The notes under the pieces: generated by a model
Told to the model about the DNA's origin: nothing
The model's input: only the letters and a program-made list of their open reading frames with translations
Database searches by the model: none
Assembly (NCBI RefSeq): GCF_008312895.1
Contig: NZ_VSSP01000005.1
Location: forward strand, 186,001 to 250,000
Length of the DNA: 64,000 nt
From: Luteimonas suaedae
GTDB taxonomy: Bacteria > Pseudomonadota > Gammaproteobacteria > Xanthomonadales > Xanthomonadaceae
Direction: 5' to 3'
Translations under genes and position numbers: made by a program
Shown here: positions 39,166 through 52,284 of the stretch, piece by piece
Layout of the letters: each line of letters opens with the position of its first letter
Position numbering within the stretch: position 1 is the stretch's first letter

Positions 39166-39528
39166 ATGAACGCAGATCCGCGCGAAAGCCCGAGCGAGAC
39201 CGAGCAGGAAGCCCCGGCGGCCGATCGTGAACGCGGCGGCAAGGACATCCTCGAGCCGCCCATGTCGCCCCCACCCGGTGCCCGCCGGCCCAATCCGGAC
39301 GATCCCGACGAGGAAATCCGCGACTACGAAGGCGCCATCGAGGGCGATCCTGGTGACAGCAGCGCCGACGAGATCGCGCCGCGGCAGCCACAAGACCGAC
39401 GCGGCGACGACAAGCCTGGCGCGCGACGCGACGAAGCTCCGGACGCGCAGGCCGACGAAGCCGACATCAAGAAGAAGGCGCCGACCGATCTGCCCGGCGC
39501 GATGGGCGGCGGGCTGATAGGCGGCTGA
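39166..39528 (+). CDS. Small acidic disordered protein, unknown
   Basis: 120 residues, rich in Asp, Glu, Pro, Arg and Gly, ending GAMGGGLIGG. No signal peptide, helix or known domain; likely intrinsically disordered. A GACGAGG ribosome site lies nine bases before the ATG. I accept it because of start context and codon bias, but the evidence is moderate. Flanked by gaps of about 220 and 227 bases with nothing recognisable. Confidence 0.55.
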   Translation: MNADPRESPSETEQEAPAADRERGGKDILEPPMSPPPGARRPNPDDPDEEIRDYEGAIEGDPGDSSADEIAPRQPQDRRGDDKPGARRDEAPDAQADEADIKKKAPTDLPGAMGGGLIGG

Positions 39529-39755
39529 GCCCGGCTCGCAATGAGCCCGGCTCGCGATACGAGCAGGCGTGCGCAGGCCTTGCGCAGCGACGTTTGCGGC
39601 GCTTGCGGGAGAGCAAGCACCGATCCGTGCGCGCAATGACGTGGAAAGCATTCGCACTGCACGTCGGTGCGAGGTGCGCCGGGTCGAGCATCACATCGGT
39701 GCATTGCCGGACAGGCGACAATGGACGGCCCGCCTGATCGTAATGCCCGCTCGCT

Positions 39756-41186
39756 TTGAGACCCGAACGCCTGTTGCCGCTGATCGTCGCGACCGCATTG
39801 TTCATCGAGAACATGGATGCCACGGCGATCTCGACCTCGTTGCCGCAGATCGCGGCGGACCTGGGCGTGGCGCCGGTGGCACTGAAGTTGGCGTTGACCA
39901 CCTACATGCTGGCGCTGGCGGTCTTCATCCCGGTCAGCGGTTGGGTGGCGGACCGCTTCGGTGCGCGGCCAACCTTCATGGCGGCGATCGGGGTGTTTCT
40001 GCTCGGCTCGCTCGCCTGTGCGGCGTCGGGTTCGCTGGCCGAGCTGGTGGCGGCGCGGTTCGTGCAGGGCATGGGTGGGGCGATGATGGTGCCGGTGGGG
40101 CGCCTGGTCTTGCTGCGCAGCGTGCCCAAGGCCGAGCTGGTGCGCGCGCTGAGCTGGTTGACCATTCCGGCGCTGCTGGGGCCGATGCTGGGGCCGGTGC
40201 TGGGCGGCTTCATCACCACGTACAGCCACTGGCGTTTCATCTTCCTGATCAACATCCCGATGGGGCTGCTCGGCATCTGGCTGGCGTGGCGGCACATCCC
40301 GCTGCTGCGCTCGGCGGTCGGGCCGCTGGACTGGCGCGGGTTCGCGCTGTCGAGCCTGGGACTGGCGCTGACGATCTTCGGCTTCGCCTCGGTGGGCCGG
40401 CAACTGGTGAGCACGCCGCTGGCGCTGGGCTGCGCACTGCTGGGGCTGGTCGCGCTGGCGCTGTACGCGCTGCACGCGCGACGGCACCCGCATCCGCTGC
40501 TGCGGCTGGACCTGTTCCGGCTGTCGACCTTCCGCAACGGCGTGATCGGCGGCTCGCTGTTCCGCATCGGCATCGGCGCCACACCATTCCTGCTGCCGTT
40601 GATGCTGCAGCTGGGGTTCGGGCTCAACCCGCTGGAATCGGGCTTGATCACGTTCACCTCGGCGGCCGGCGCGATGTTCATGAAGACGGTGGCGCCGGCG
40701 ATCCTGCGGCGCTTCGGCTTCCGCCGCGTCCTGGTGATCAACGCACTGATCGCCTCGGCGCTGCTGTGCGGCTTTGGCCTGTTCCGCGCGGACACCCCGT
40801 ATCCGCTGATGATCGGCGTGCTGCTGGTCAGCGGCTGCTTCCGTTCGCTGCAGTTCACCAGTCTCAACGCGATCGTCTACGCCGACATCGAACCCGAGCG
40901 CATGAGCCAGGCCAGCAGCCTGGCGGCGATGGCGCAGCAGGCGTCGCTGGCCCTGGGCATCACCATCGGCGGCTATGCGCTGAGCATGGCGAGCGCGGCC
41001 ACGGGTGATCCCATGGGCACGGTGACCAACTTCGGCTTCGCGTTCCTGACGGTCGGGCTGATCTCGGCCAGTTCGGTGCTGGCGATGCTGCGCCTGGCGC
41101 CCGAGGCCGGCGCGGAGATGTCCGGCCGCGCACGGCAGGGCGAGGAGATGACCGAACCAAAGCCGGTTGGGCGGCCAGGGACCTGA
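39756..41186 (+). CDS. MFS transporter of the DHA2 (14-helix) class
   Basis: 476 residues, many hydrophobic helices; resembles EmrB/QacA drug-proton antiporters. FIENMDATAISTSLPQIA in helix 1 is the DHA2 motif D1, GWVADRFGARPTF is motif A, and ARFVQGMGGAMMVPVGRL is motif B, GPMLGPVLGG motif C. Starts with TTG; the closest ATG is out of frame. No EmrA-type partner is adjacent, so it is probably a stand-alone pump. Substrate unknown. Confidence 0.88.
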   Translation: MRPERLLPLIVATALFIENMDATAISTSLPQIAADLGVAPVALKLALTTYMLALAVFIPVSGWVADRFGARPTFMAAIGVFLLGSLACAASGSLAELVAARFVQGMGGAMMVPVGRLVLLRSVPKAELVRALSWLTIPALLGPMLGPVLGGFITTYSHWRFIFLINIPMGLLGIWLAWRHIPLLRSAVGPLDWRGFALSSLGLALTIFGFASVGRQLVSTPLALGCALLGLVALALYALHARRHPHPLLRLDLFRLSTFRNGVIGGSLFRIGIGATPFLLPLMLQLGFGLNPLESGLITFTSAAGAMFMKTVAPAILRRFGFRRVLVINALIASALLCGFGLFRADTPYPLMIGVLLVSGCFRSLQFTSLNAIVYADIEPERMSQASSLAAMAQQASLALGITIGGYALSMASAATGDPMGTVTNFGFAFLTVGLISASSVLAMLRLAPEAGAEMSGRARQGEEMTEPKPVGRPGT

Positions 41187-41193
41187 GCGGCGA

Positions 41194-41781
41194 ATGGTCA
41201 TGGTGCTCTTCGCTTCCCCACCGCAGACCCTGCTCGACGACGCCGAAGGCGGCGTCCGCTACTGGCCCGCCTTTGCCGGCGCGGCCGACGCCGATGCCTG
41301 GTTCCGCACCCTGTGGCAGCATGCCGACTGGCACAGCGAGCGCCGCAAGATGTACGACCGCATCGTCGACGTGCCACGCCTGCTCGCCGGCTATCGCACC
41401 GACGCCCTGCCGCCGGCACTGCCGTTGGCCGAGATCCTCGCCCGCGTGCAGGCCGTCGTGCCGGCGCCGTACAACGCCGTTGGCCTGAACTTCTATCGCG
41501 ACGGCAGCGACAGCGTCGCCATGCACAACGACAAGCTGCACACCATCGTCCCCGGCCAGCCGATCACGCTGCTCTCGCTCGGCCACCCGCGCCGCATGCT
41601 GATCCGCGCCAAGGCCGGCGACCGCGGGCGCCTCGCCGTCGATCTCGCCCACGGCAGCCTGCTCGGCATGAGCCATGCCTCCCAGCTCACCCATGAGCAC
41701 GGCATTCCCAAGACCGCGCGACCGGTCGGCCCACGCATGAGCATCGTCTTCCGCGTGCGGCCCGAGGCGCATCTGCCCTGA
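41194..41781 (+). CDS. AlkB-like 2-oxoglutarate/iron dioxygenase
   Basis: 195 residues. Iron ligands in MHNDK (H-x-D) and the distal histidine in LTHEHGIPKT; 2-oxoglutarate-binding arginine in RMSIVFRV. NFYRDGSDSVAMHNDKLH is the strand typical of AlkB homologues. Family members repair alkylated bases or modify tRNA/proteins. Lies eight bases after the MFS gene. Start at ATG 41194 chosen because the upstream TTG would overlap the MFS gene. Confidence 0.85.
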   Translation: MVMVLFASPPQTLLDDAEGGVRYWPAFAGAADADAWFRTLWQHADWHSERRKMYDRIVDVPRLLAGYRTDALPPALPLAEILARVQAVVPAPYNAVGLNFYRDGSDSVAMHNDKLHTIVPGQPITLLSLGHPRRMLIRAKAGDRGRLAVDLAHGSLLGMSHASQLTHEHGIPKTARPVGPRMSIVFRVRPEAHLP

Positions 41782-41955
41782 CGCGGGAGAAGCCATGCCC
41801 GACAACTCCGATGCCGGGACCAATGCCGACCGACTCGCGCGGTGCTACGGGCGGCGGTCTGCAGGTGGCTGAGCCATCGAAATTCGCTTCGTCTTGACCT
41901 GCCCCCTGCTAGAGCTGGCCTGTGTTCACAATCGCAAGCCGGCAAGGGAGGCGTC

Positions 41956-42543
41956 ATGCCCGAGAAGAAGACCATCGAGCGCGCGAAGAAGGACAAGCGC
42001 GAAGGCAAGTCCGCCAGCACGCAGGCGGGAGAGTTCGTGCGCGAGGAGATCGAGCACGTCCGCGAGGGCAAGCACGGGGCCAAGTCGACCAAGCAGGCGG
42101 TCGCGATCGGCCTGTCCAAGGCGCGCCGCGCCGGGGTGAAGGCCGGGACGCCGAAGTCGGCGTCCAAGGCGACCAAGAAGAAGGCCGCCCAGGACCGCGC
42201 CAAGGCGAAGTCCGGCGACAAGCCCTCGCCGACGCGCTCGCGCGGCGCCAAGAAGGCGCTGAAGACCGCGAGCAAGAAGACCACGGCCAAGAAGGTCGCC
42301 GGCAAGAAGGCGCTGTCGAAGCAGGCCAAGAAGGCCGCGTCCAAGCGCAGCGCCAGCAGCCGGTCGAAGGCGGCGAAGAAGGCGGCCAAAACCAAGGGCC
42401 CGAGCGTGCGCAAGGCCGCGGCCAAGAAGGCGGCGAAGACCAGGAGCAAGCAGGCCCGCAAGACGGCCGCGAAGAAGTCGACGAAGAAAGCAACGAAGAA
42501 GTCGACGAAGAAGTCGTCGAAGACGCGCAAGCGGTCGGGCTGA
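41956..42543 (+). CDS. DUF6496 protein with histone H1-like Lys/Ala tail
   Basis: 195 residues. N-terminal about 65 residues contain HVREGKHGAKSTKQAVAIGLSKARRAGVK, matching DUF6496. The rest is repeated Lys-Ala-Ala-Lys units like bacterial H1 proteins, strongly basic (ends KTRKRSG). Expected to bind DNA nonspecifically and condense the nucleoid, often in stationary or resting cells. GGGAGGCGTC precedes the ATG. The repetitive tract is AAG/GCC-rich. Confidence 0.85.
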   Translation: MPEKKTIERAKKDKREGKSASTQAGEFVREEIEHVREGKHGAKSTKQAVAIGLSKARRAGVKAGTPKSASKATKKKAAQDRAKAKSGDKPSPTRSRGAKKALKTASKKTTAKKVAGKKALSKQAKKAASKRSASSRSKAAKKAAKTKGPSVRKAAAKKAAKTRSKQARKTAAKKSTKKATKKSTKKSSKTRKRSG

Positions 42544-42600
42544 CGGCGGCGCAGGCTGCGTCCGCCGGTATTCGCGGCGCAGGCACAGGCGGCCCGGCTG

Positions 42601-42646
42601 TCCGGCGGGCGATGGGCATCGCCTCCGGCTCAACCCATCCTACGGG
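42601..42646. repeat. GTAGGATGGGTTGAGCC-type intergenic repeat
   Basis: On the minus strand GTAGGATGGGTTGAGCCGGA followed by GGCGATGCCCATCGCC, a 7-bp hairpin. A sequence of this form is common between genes in proteobacteria. It lies between convergent genes and its hairpin could serve as a terminator. Confidence 0.6.
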
Positions 42647-42655
42647 CTGCCACCT

Positions 42656-43351
42656 TCAGGCGCTCCACGTGGCCCGGCGCAATGCCGCCCGCGCCAGCAT
42701 CCGGGTGGAGTCCAGCGTCGGCAGCGGTGAATTCGAATCGTCCATGATCAAGGGGATTTCGGTGCAGCCGAGCACGACGGCATCGCAGCCCCAGTCCTTC
42801 AGGCGCGCGATGACCTGCCGGTGGTAGGCGACCGCTTCGGGCTTGTGGATGCCGTAGACCAGTTCCTCCATGATGATCCGGTCGATTGCGTCGCGCTCCG
42901 AATCGTCGGGGCGCATGTACGCCAGTCCGTACGCCGAGAGCTTCTCCGGATAGACATCGCCGTCGACCAGCCACCGCGTCCCCAGCAGGCCAAGGCGGTG
43001 GAACCCGCGTTGCGACGCCTCCGCCGCCACGACCTCGGCGATGTGCAGCCAAGGCAACGGCGACCGCGACTCGACGAGGGGAAGCGCCTGGTGGATGGTG
43101 TTGTCGGGGCAGATCAGGAAATCCGCGCCGATCTTCGCGAGCTTGTCCGCGGAACGAAGCATCAGTTCGCCCACGCCGTCCCAATCGCCCCGGTCGAGGA
43201 AACGCACATAGTCGGAAAGTGGCGGCGTGTGCACGGAGACCTCGGGATGCGCGTGGGCACCCAGCAGCTCCGCGCCTTCCACGCAAATGGTCCGGTAGCA
43301 GAGGGCGGCCCCTTCGGCAGAGCAGGCAACGATACCGATGTGAGCAGGCAT
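42656..43351 (-). CDS. Aspartate/glutamate racemase family protein
   Basis: 231 residues. Both catalytic cysteines are present: DFLICPDNTIHQ and VVLGCTEIPL. N terminus HIGIVACSAEGAALCYRTI and GLLGTRWLVDGDVYPEKL. Similar to broad-spectrum racemases such as YgeA that make D-amino acids without a cofactor. Substrate unknown. Start taken as the internal ATG because the seven residues before it look non-coding. Confidence 0.85.
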   Translation of the reverse strand: MPAHIGIVACSAEGAALCYRTICVEGAELLGAHAHPEVSVHTPPLSDYVRFLDRGDWDGVGELMLRSADKLAKIGADFLICPDNTIHQALPLVESRSPLPWLHIAEVVAAEASQRGFHRLGLLGTRWLVDGDVYPEKLSAYGLAYMRPDDSERDAIDRIIMEELVYGIHKPEAVAYHRQVIARLKDWGCDAVVLGCTEIPLIMDDSNSPLPTLDSTRMLARAALRRATWSA

Positions 43352-43492
43352 GCGGCTTGAACTCCAGGTCAAGGCGGATTGTCAGGACATCGTACGGTGT
43401 TGATCGCCATGCACCGGCGGTCTCGTACGAAGGCGTTCGCCGACCATCCGCCTCGAGCAGGGCTTGGCATCCGGACAAGCCCTGTGTATCGC

Positions 43493-44125
43493 TCAGGCGG
43501 CGGACGCGGCGCTCCAGGTCTTCACGTAGGCCGGCCGCTGCTGGAAGCGCTGCAGCCATGCCTTCACGTGCGGATGCGCGTCGACGGATACGCCGCAATA
43601 GGTGCTGTAGGCGACCACGCTGGCGACGATCATGTCGGCCAGCGAGTACGCATCGCCGAGCAGGTTGGGGTGCTCGGCCAGGCGGGCGTCGAGGCGCGAG
43701 AGCAGCTTGCCGAATTCGCCCTGCGCGTGCGCGGCCAGTGGCGGGTGGTGCAGCGCCGGGTCGGCGTGCGGGCTTTGCGCGTGGTTGAGGATGTTGATCA
43801 TGGTGCCGTAGGTCACGTAGGCCCACGTCGTCCACGACAGGGCGGTCAGCCGTTCGGGCGTGTCGGTAGCGGGCCACAGGCCGCGCTCGACGCCGTAGCG
43901 ATCGCCCAGCCACTGCATGATCGCCACCGCCTCGAACATCGGCGTGCCGTCCACCACCAGGGTCGGCACCACGCCGTTGGGATTGAGGGCCAGGTACTCG
44001 GGCTTCTTCTGGTCGCCGGCGGCCAGGTCCAGCATCACCAGTTCGTGGGGGACGTCGAGCTCGGCCAGGGCGCAGACCACGGGGGTGGCGCTGGACATGG
44101 GGGCGGCGTAGAGGGTGAGCGACAT
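43493..44125 (-). CDS. Glutathione S-transferase
   Basis: 210 residues. N-terminal thioredoxin fold (LYAAPMSSATPVVCALAELDVPHEL, NPNGVVPTLVVDGTPMFEAVAIMQWLGDRY) with the catalytic Ser near residue 11-12, and helical C-terminal domain with LLGDAYSLADMIVASVVAY (N-capping box). Conjugates or reduces electrophiles with glutathione. Divergent from a WYL regulator with an operator-like palindrome between. Confidence 0.9.
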   Translation of the reverse strand: MSLTLYAAPMSSATPVVCALAELDVPHELVMLDLAAGDQKKPEYLALNPNGVVPTLVVDGTPMFEAVAIMQWLGDRYGVERGLWPATDTPERLTALSWTTWAYVTYGTMINILNHAQSPHADPALHHPPLAAHAQGEFGKLLSRLDARLAEHPNLLGDAYSLADMIVASVVAYSTYCGVSVDAHPHVKAWLQRFQQRPAYVKTWSAASAA

Positions 44126-44194
44126 TGCGGATGTTCCCTTGGTTGATCGGTCCCGCGGGATGCGTCTGACCGTTGCGACAAGCTAGCAAGCATT

Positions 44195-44213
44195 GAGGAC
44201 AGATTCTGTCCTC
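44195..44213. promoter_or_regulatory. Operator-like palindrome between GST and WYL-regulator genes
   Basis: GAGGACAGATTCTGTCCTC, perfect 8-bp arms around ATT, 22 bases before the regulator start and about 70 before the GST start. The position suits a shared operator for the WYL-family regulator, controlling itself and the GST. Not shown experimentally. Confidence 0.65.
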
Positions 44214-44235
44214 GACCTGGGCTAGTCTTGTCCCC

Positions 44236-45195
44236 ATGCTCGACACATCGGCCCGCCTGCTCCGCCTGCTCACGCTGCTCCAGGTCCGCCGCTTCTGGTC
44301 CGGCGCGGAGCTGGCCGAACGCCTGCAGGTCACGCCGCGCACCGTGCGCCGCGACGCCGACAGGCTGCGTACCCTCGGCTACCCGGTGCGCTCCAGCAGT
44401 GGGCTGGCGGGCGGCTACCAGCTTGGCGCCGGGGCCACCCTGCCGCCGCTGCTGCTGGAGGACGACGAGGCGCTGGCGGTCTCGCTGGGATTGCGGATGG
44501 CCGCCACCGGCACCGTCGCCGGCATGGAGGAAAGCGCGGTGCGTGCGCTGGCCAAGCTCGAGCAGGTGCTGCCGACGCGGCTGCGCAAGCGCGTTCGCGC
44601 GCTGCATGCCGCGGTCGCGCCGCTCGGCATGGCAGGCCCCCGGGTATCGTCCGAGGTGCTGACCACCCTCGGCGGCGCGTGTCGCGGCGAGCAGCGCGTG
44701 TCGTTCCGGTACCGCGCCCACGACGGCGAAAGCAGCGAGCGCGATCTCGAGCCGCACGGCCTGGTCTGCACCGGCGCGCGCTGGTACCTGGTCGGTTGGG
44801 ACCTGCAGCGGCAGGACTGGCGCACGTTCCGGGTCGACCGGATCGAGGCGCGGATCGCGACCGGGCAGCGGTTCGTGCCGCGGCAGATCCCGGGCGGCGA
44901 CCTGGCTGCTTACGTGTCGCGCACGGTCTCGTCCAACCCTTATCCGGTAAGGGCGCGCATCGTGCTGCACGCGCCGCTGGCGCGGATGGCCGAGGAAATC
45001 CCGCCGACGGTCGCGCGGCTGGAACGCATCGACGACGAGCGCTGCCTGCTCGAGGCGGGAGCGCACTCGCCGGAAGTGCTGGCGTATCACATCGCGCTGC
45101 TCGGGGTGGAGTTCGAAGTGCTGGATCCGCCCGAACTGGCCGAACATCTGGCCGCCATGGCGGGCCGGCTTGCGCGCGCCGCCGCACGCGCCTGA
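44236..45195 (+). CDS. YafY/DeoR-type transcriptional regulator with WYL domain
   Basis: 319 residues. N-terminal HTH (ARLLRLLTLLQVRRFWSGAELAERLQVTPRTVRRDADRLRTLGYPV), then WYL domain about 135-210 (RVSFRYRAH, LVCTGARWYLVGWDLQRQDWRTFRVDRI) and C-terminal WCX part. WYL domains sense ligands, often nucleic acid or small molecules; many YafY proteins repress a divergent or adjacent gene. The palindrome upstream suggests autoregulation and control of the GST. Confidence 0.88.
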   Translation: MLDTSARLLRLLTLLQVRRFWSGAELAERLQVTPRTVRRDADRLRTLGYPVRSSSGLAGGYQLGAGATLPPLLLEDDEALAVSLGLRMAATGTVAGMEESAVRALAKLEQVLPTRLRKRVRALHAAVAPLGMAGPRVSSEVLTTLGGACRGEQRVSFRYRAHDGESSERDLEPHGLVCTGARWYLVGWDLQRQDWRTFRVDRIEARIATGQRFVPRQIPGGDLAAYVSRTVSSNPYPVRARIVLHAPLARMAEEIPPTVARLERIDDERCLLEAGAHSPEVLAYHIALLGVEFEVLDPPELAEHLAAMAGRLARAAARA

Positions 45196-45279
45196 TCCGT
45201 CCGTGCAGGTCGCGCCGACGCGTCTGCGTCAGGGCTGTTCGAACGCGACGGCCATGCCGCGCTTCCTCGGTCGCCTCTC

Positions 45280-45423
45280 CGTAGGAGCGCGCCATGCGCG
45301 CGATACCGCGGGTGTCGGCCGGATCCGGGGGATGCCGCGATTCCGGACCGGCAGGCGCTCCGGTCACCGAGATTCGCGGGCGGCGAAATGCCCGCGGCAT
45401 CGCGCGCATGGCGCGCTCCTACG
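45280..45423. repeat. REPIN copy 8 (core type B, forward)
   Basis: 144 bp, intact ends. In the 351-bp convergent gap between the WYL regulator and the next minus-strand gene; the other recognisable item there is a terminator at 45499. Confidence 0.9.
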
Positions 45424-45498
45424 GAGGGTGGCAGGCCCGGGTCCGGAATGCATCGTCTCCCGGATGGGAATGCGCTTCCCGTGGATCGGGAGAAGCAC

Positions 45499-45527
45499 CA
45501 AAAAAAGCGGCGGCCATCGGCCGCCGC
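45499..45527 (-). terminator. Intrinsic terminator of the minus-strand gene 45547-46170
   Basis: Perfect 9-bp stem GCGGCGGCC/GGCCGCCGC with loop ATC, followed on the minus strand by seven T residues (45500-45506). Confidence 0.9.
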
Positions 45528-45546
45528 TTCCAACAAGGACGCCATG

Positions 45547-46170
45547 TCAGTCGTCCTTGCCCTTCCCTTTGTTTTTGCCCTTGCCTTTGCCTTTGTCTTG
45601 CCCGGGTCGATCGGCGGGCTTGTGGTTCGTGTGCGATGCCGGGTGCGCGCCGGACCTGCCAGCCCTTGCACGCTGGTCCGGGCCGCGTTCGGACCAGTCC
45701 ACCCGGACCGGGCGGTCGATCTCCACCGGATGCCCCCAGCGGTCGTACGTGCGGGCGGTGCCGCGCTTGAGCGCGTGGAACTCCGATGAACCGGGTTTGA
45801 TGCCCAAGCGCTGGGCGACCGCGCCCCAACCCTGGCCGGGATTGCGGTCGTACTCGCGCACCACGTCCAGGCACGGCATCCCCAGCGCGTGCGCGATCGC
45901 ACAGGCGTAGTAGACATCGCCCGGAGCCCAACGACGCTCATCCAGCAGTTCGAGCACTAGCGGGCGCGGCGCGCCGTAATGGGTCGTCATCTCGTCGATG
46001 AAGGGGTCGCGATAATGCCTGCCGTAGTCGTTGATCTCACCCAGGCGGTTGTCGACCCACACATCGCCGGTCCTGACGTTGTAGCCAACGGTTTGTGCAC
46101 TGGACGCCGCCGGCAGGCCGAGGCCGATCGCCAACGCGGCGGCCAGGGTGGCATTTCTGATCGTGTGCAT
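45547..46170 (-). CDS. Secreted protein with Gly-Lys-rich tail, unknown
   Basis: 207 residues with signal peptide (about 1-26, ...LPAASSAQ). Mature part includes VGYNVRTGDVWVDNRLGEINDYGRH, ACAIAHALGMPCLDVVREYDRNPGQGWGAVAQRLGIKPGS, and FHALKRGT, which resembles small periplasmic proteins of unknown function; the C terminus is KGKGKGKNKGKGKDD, highly basic and repetitive. ATG preceded by GGAGGCGTCCC. Upstream gap to katE is about 120 bases. Confidence 0.75.
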   Translation of the reverse strand: MHTIRNATLAAALAIGLGLPAASSAQTVGYNVRTGDVWVDNRLGEINDYGRHYRDPFIDEMTTHYGAPRPLVLELLDERRWAPGDVYYACAIAHALGMPCLDVVREYDRNPGQGWGAVAQRLGIKPGSSEFHALKRGTARTYDRWGHPVEIDRPVRVDWSERGPDQRARAGRSGAHPASHTNHKPADRPGQDKGKGKGKNKGKGKDD

Positions 46171-46291
46171 GGGACGCCTCCTGCATGACGGGAATACGGG
46201 TGCAGTCTCGTTGCGTCGGCATGAATACGGGCTGATGTCCGCGGGCGTCCGTTCATCTCGAGAAGCCGGCCGTCGAAGGGCGCTCGTATGG

Positions 46292-48412
<2,121 letters not shown>

Positions 48413-48643
48413 GACGGGGCTCCTCGGTGCGCGTGTGGACGGGAGCGTGCGCGCAAGTGCGACGCAGCACCGTTCAGGCTGCACGCATCGTCGTGAATGC
48501 CCCGTCGAACTTTGCAGAGAAGTGCCGTGCGATGCGTCGCAGTCCGGCCATCTCGCAGGCCCCGCTACGGATGAATGCGCCGGGCCGCACCTCGCGGGAA
48601 AATGCCTGCGTGCAGGGCATCGGCCACGGTATTGCACGTGGTC

Positions 48644-48787
48644 CGTAGGAGCGCGCCACGCGCGCGATGCCGCGGGTGCCGGCAGGATCCGGTGGACGCC
48701 GCGATTTCGAACCGGCAGGCGCGCCGGTCACCGAAATCCGCGGGTGGCGCCGTGCCCGCGGCATCGCGCGCATGGCGCGCTCCTACG
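48644..48787. repeat. REPIN copy 9 (core type B, forward)
   Basis: 144 bp between the divergently oriented katE start and gcvP stop (both on the minus strand). Left arm carries GCCACGCGCGCGA rather than GCCATGCGCGCGA. The rest of the 440-bp gap, including the katE upstream region 48413-48643, shows no other recognisable feature. Confidence 0.88.
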
Positions 48788-48852
48788 GGGCACCGGCGCT
48801 GGCCCGGCGGCATTCGCGCCTCGCGCTGGCGAGGCGCGCGGGAAAGCCGCGG

Positions 48853-51741
<2,889 letters not shown>

Positions 51742-51796
51742 GGCTTCAGACTCTGGCGGGCGCGGAAGGGCCGCGTGCGGCTGCACGCAGGGCGCC

Positions 51797-51980
51797 CCTC
51801 TGTCCTTTTGCCTGAGAGTTCGGAGAGGGGACGAACCCCTCCCATGCACCTTCGGCGCCGGATCGAACCGGTCTCTCCAGAGTTGTCCCCGCCGGCGGTA
51901 CGTGAGCCTGAGCGATTACGGGCGTTGCGCCTTCGGCAGCGGGCATCCGGTGGGCCGGGGCCAGCTTCTCCCGTCGGGGG
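51797..51980 (-). promoter_or_regulatory. Tandem glycine riboswitch controlling gcvP
   Basis: On the minus strand the leader holds two aptamers. First: GGGAGAAGCTGG, CCGAAGGCGCAACGCC and GCTCAGGCTCACG. Second: CTCTGGAGAGACC, GCCGAAGGTGCATGGG and CTCTCAGGCAAAAGGACAGAG. The CCGAAGG loops, GCTCAGG/CTCAGGCAAAAGGACAG 3' strands and direct adjacency match the known glycine riboswitch. Glycine binding normally turns on gcv expression. It ends about 55 bases before the gcvP ATG; that stretch has a GCGTGC/GCACGC hairpin but no obvious terminator, so control may be translational. Confidence 0.93.
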
Positions 51981-51994
51981 GTGTTGCGGGAACG

Positions 51995-52000
51995 ATTATA
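51995..52000 (-). promoter_or_regulatory. -10 element (TATAAT) of the gcvP leader
   Basis: Perfect TATAAT on the minus strand, placing the transcription start about 51985-51988, just before the first aptamer. The -35 region, 17 bases upstream, is weak (GCGGCA). Confidence 0.6.
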
Positions 52001-52059
52001 GGCGTTCCGGCGGATGCCGCGCCGGCTCCCGCCATTCATCAGTCGCGCGGCGCTCCCCC

Positions 52060-52104
52060 CGTAGGAGCGCGCCACGCGCGCGATGCCGGCGCGCCGGCAT
52101 CGCC
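52060..52104. repeat. Mini REP element
   Basis: Left end CGTAGGAGCGCGCCACGCGC followed by GATGCCGGCGCGCCGGCATC, a perfect 20-bp palindrome; no right end. A deleted or single-REP form of the family. In the 543-bp gap between gcvP and the next plus-strand gene, the remainder of which (52105-52284) shows nothing else. Confidence 0.7.
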
Positions 52105-52284
52105 CGGGCTCGTTGCCAGTCCGGCCGAAGACGCCCGCGATCACCGCCATGGGGCCGTGCCCACGGCTTCCGATCCCGCTTCGCGGCGATCCGTCGCCGT
52201 CTCCGGCGTTTTGTCGCCGACCGGTGGCGCGGCGCGGGCAGGCCGTGACAGGCTGCGGACGTCACCGCGAGAGAGGTCGCCAGC

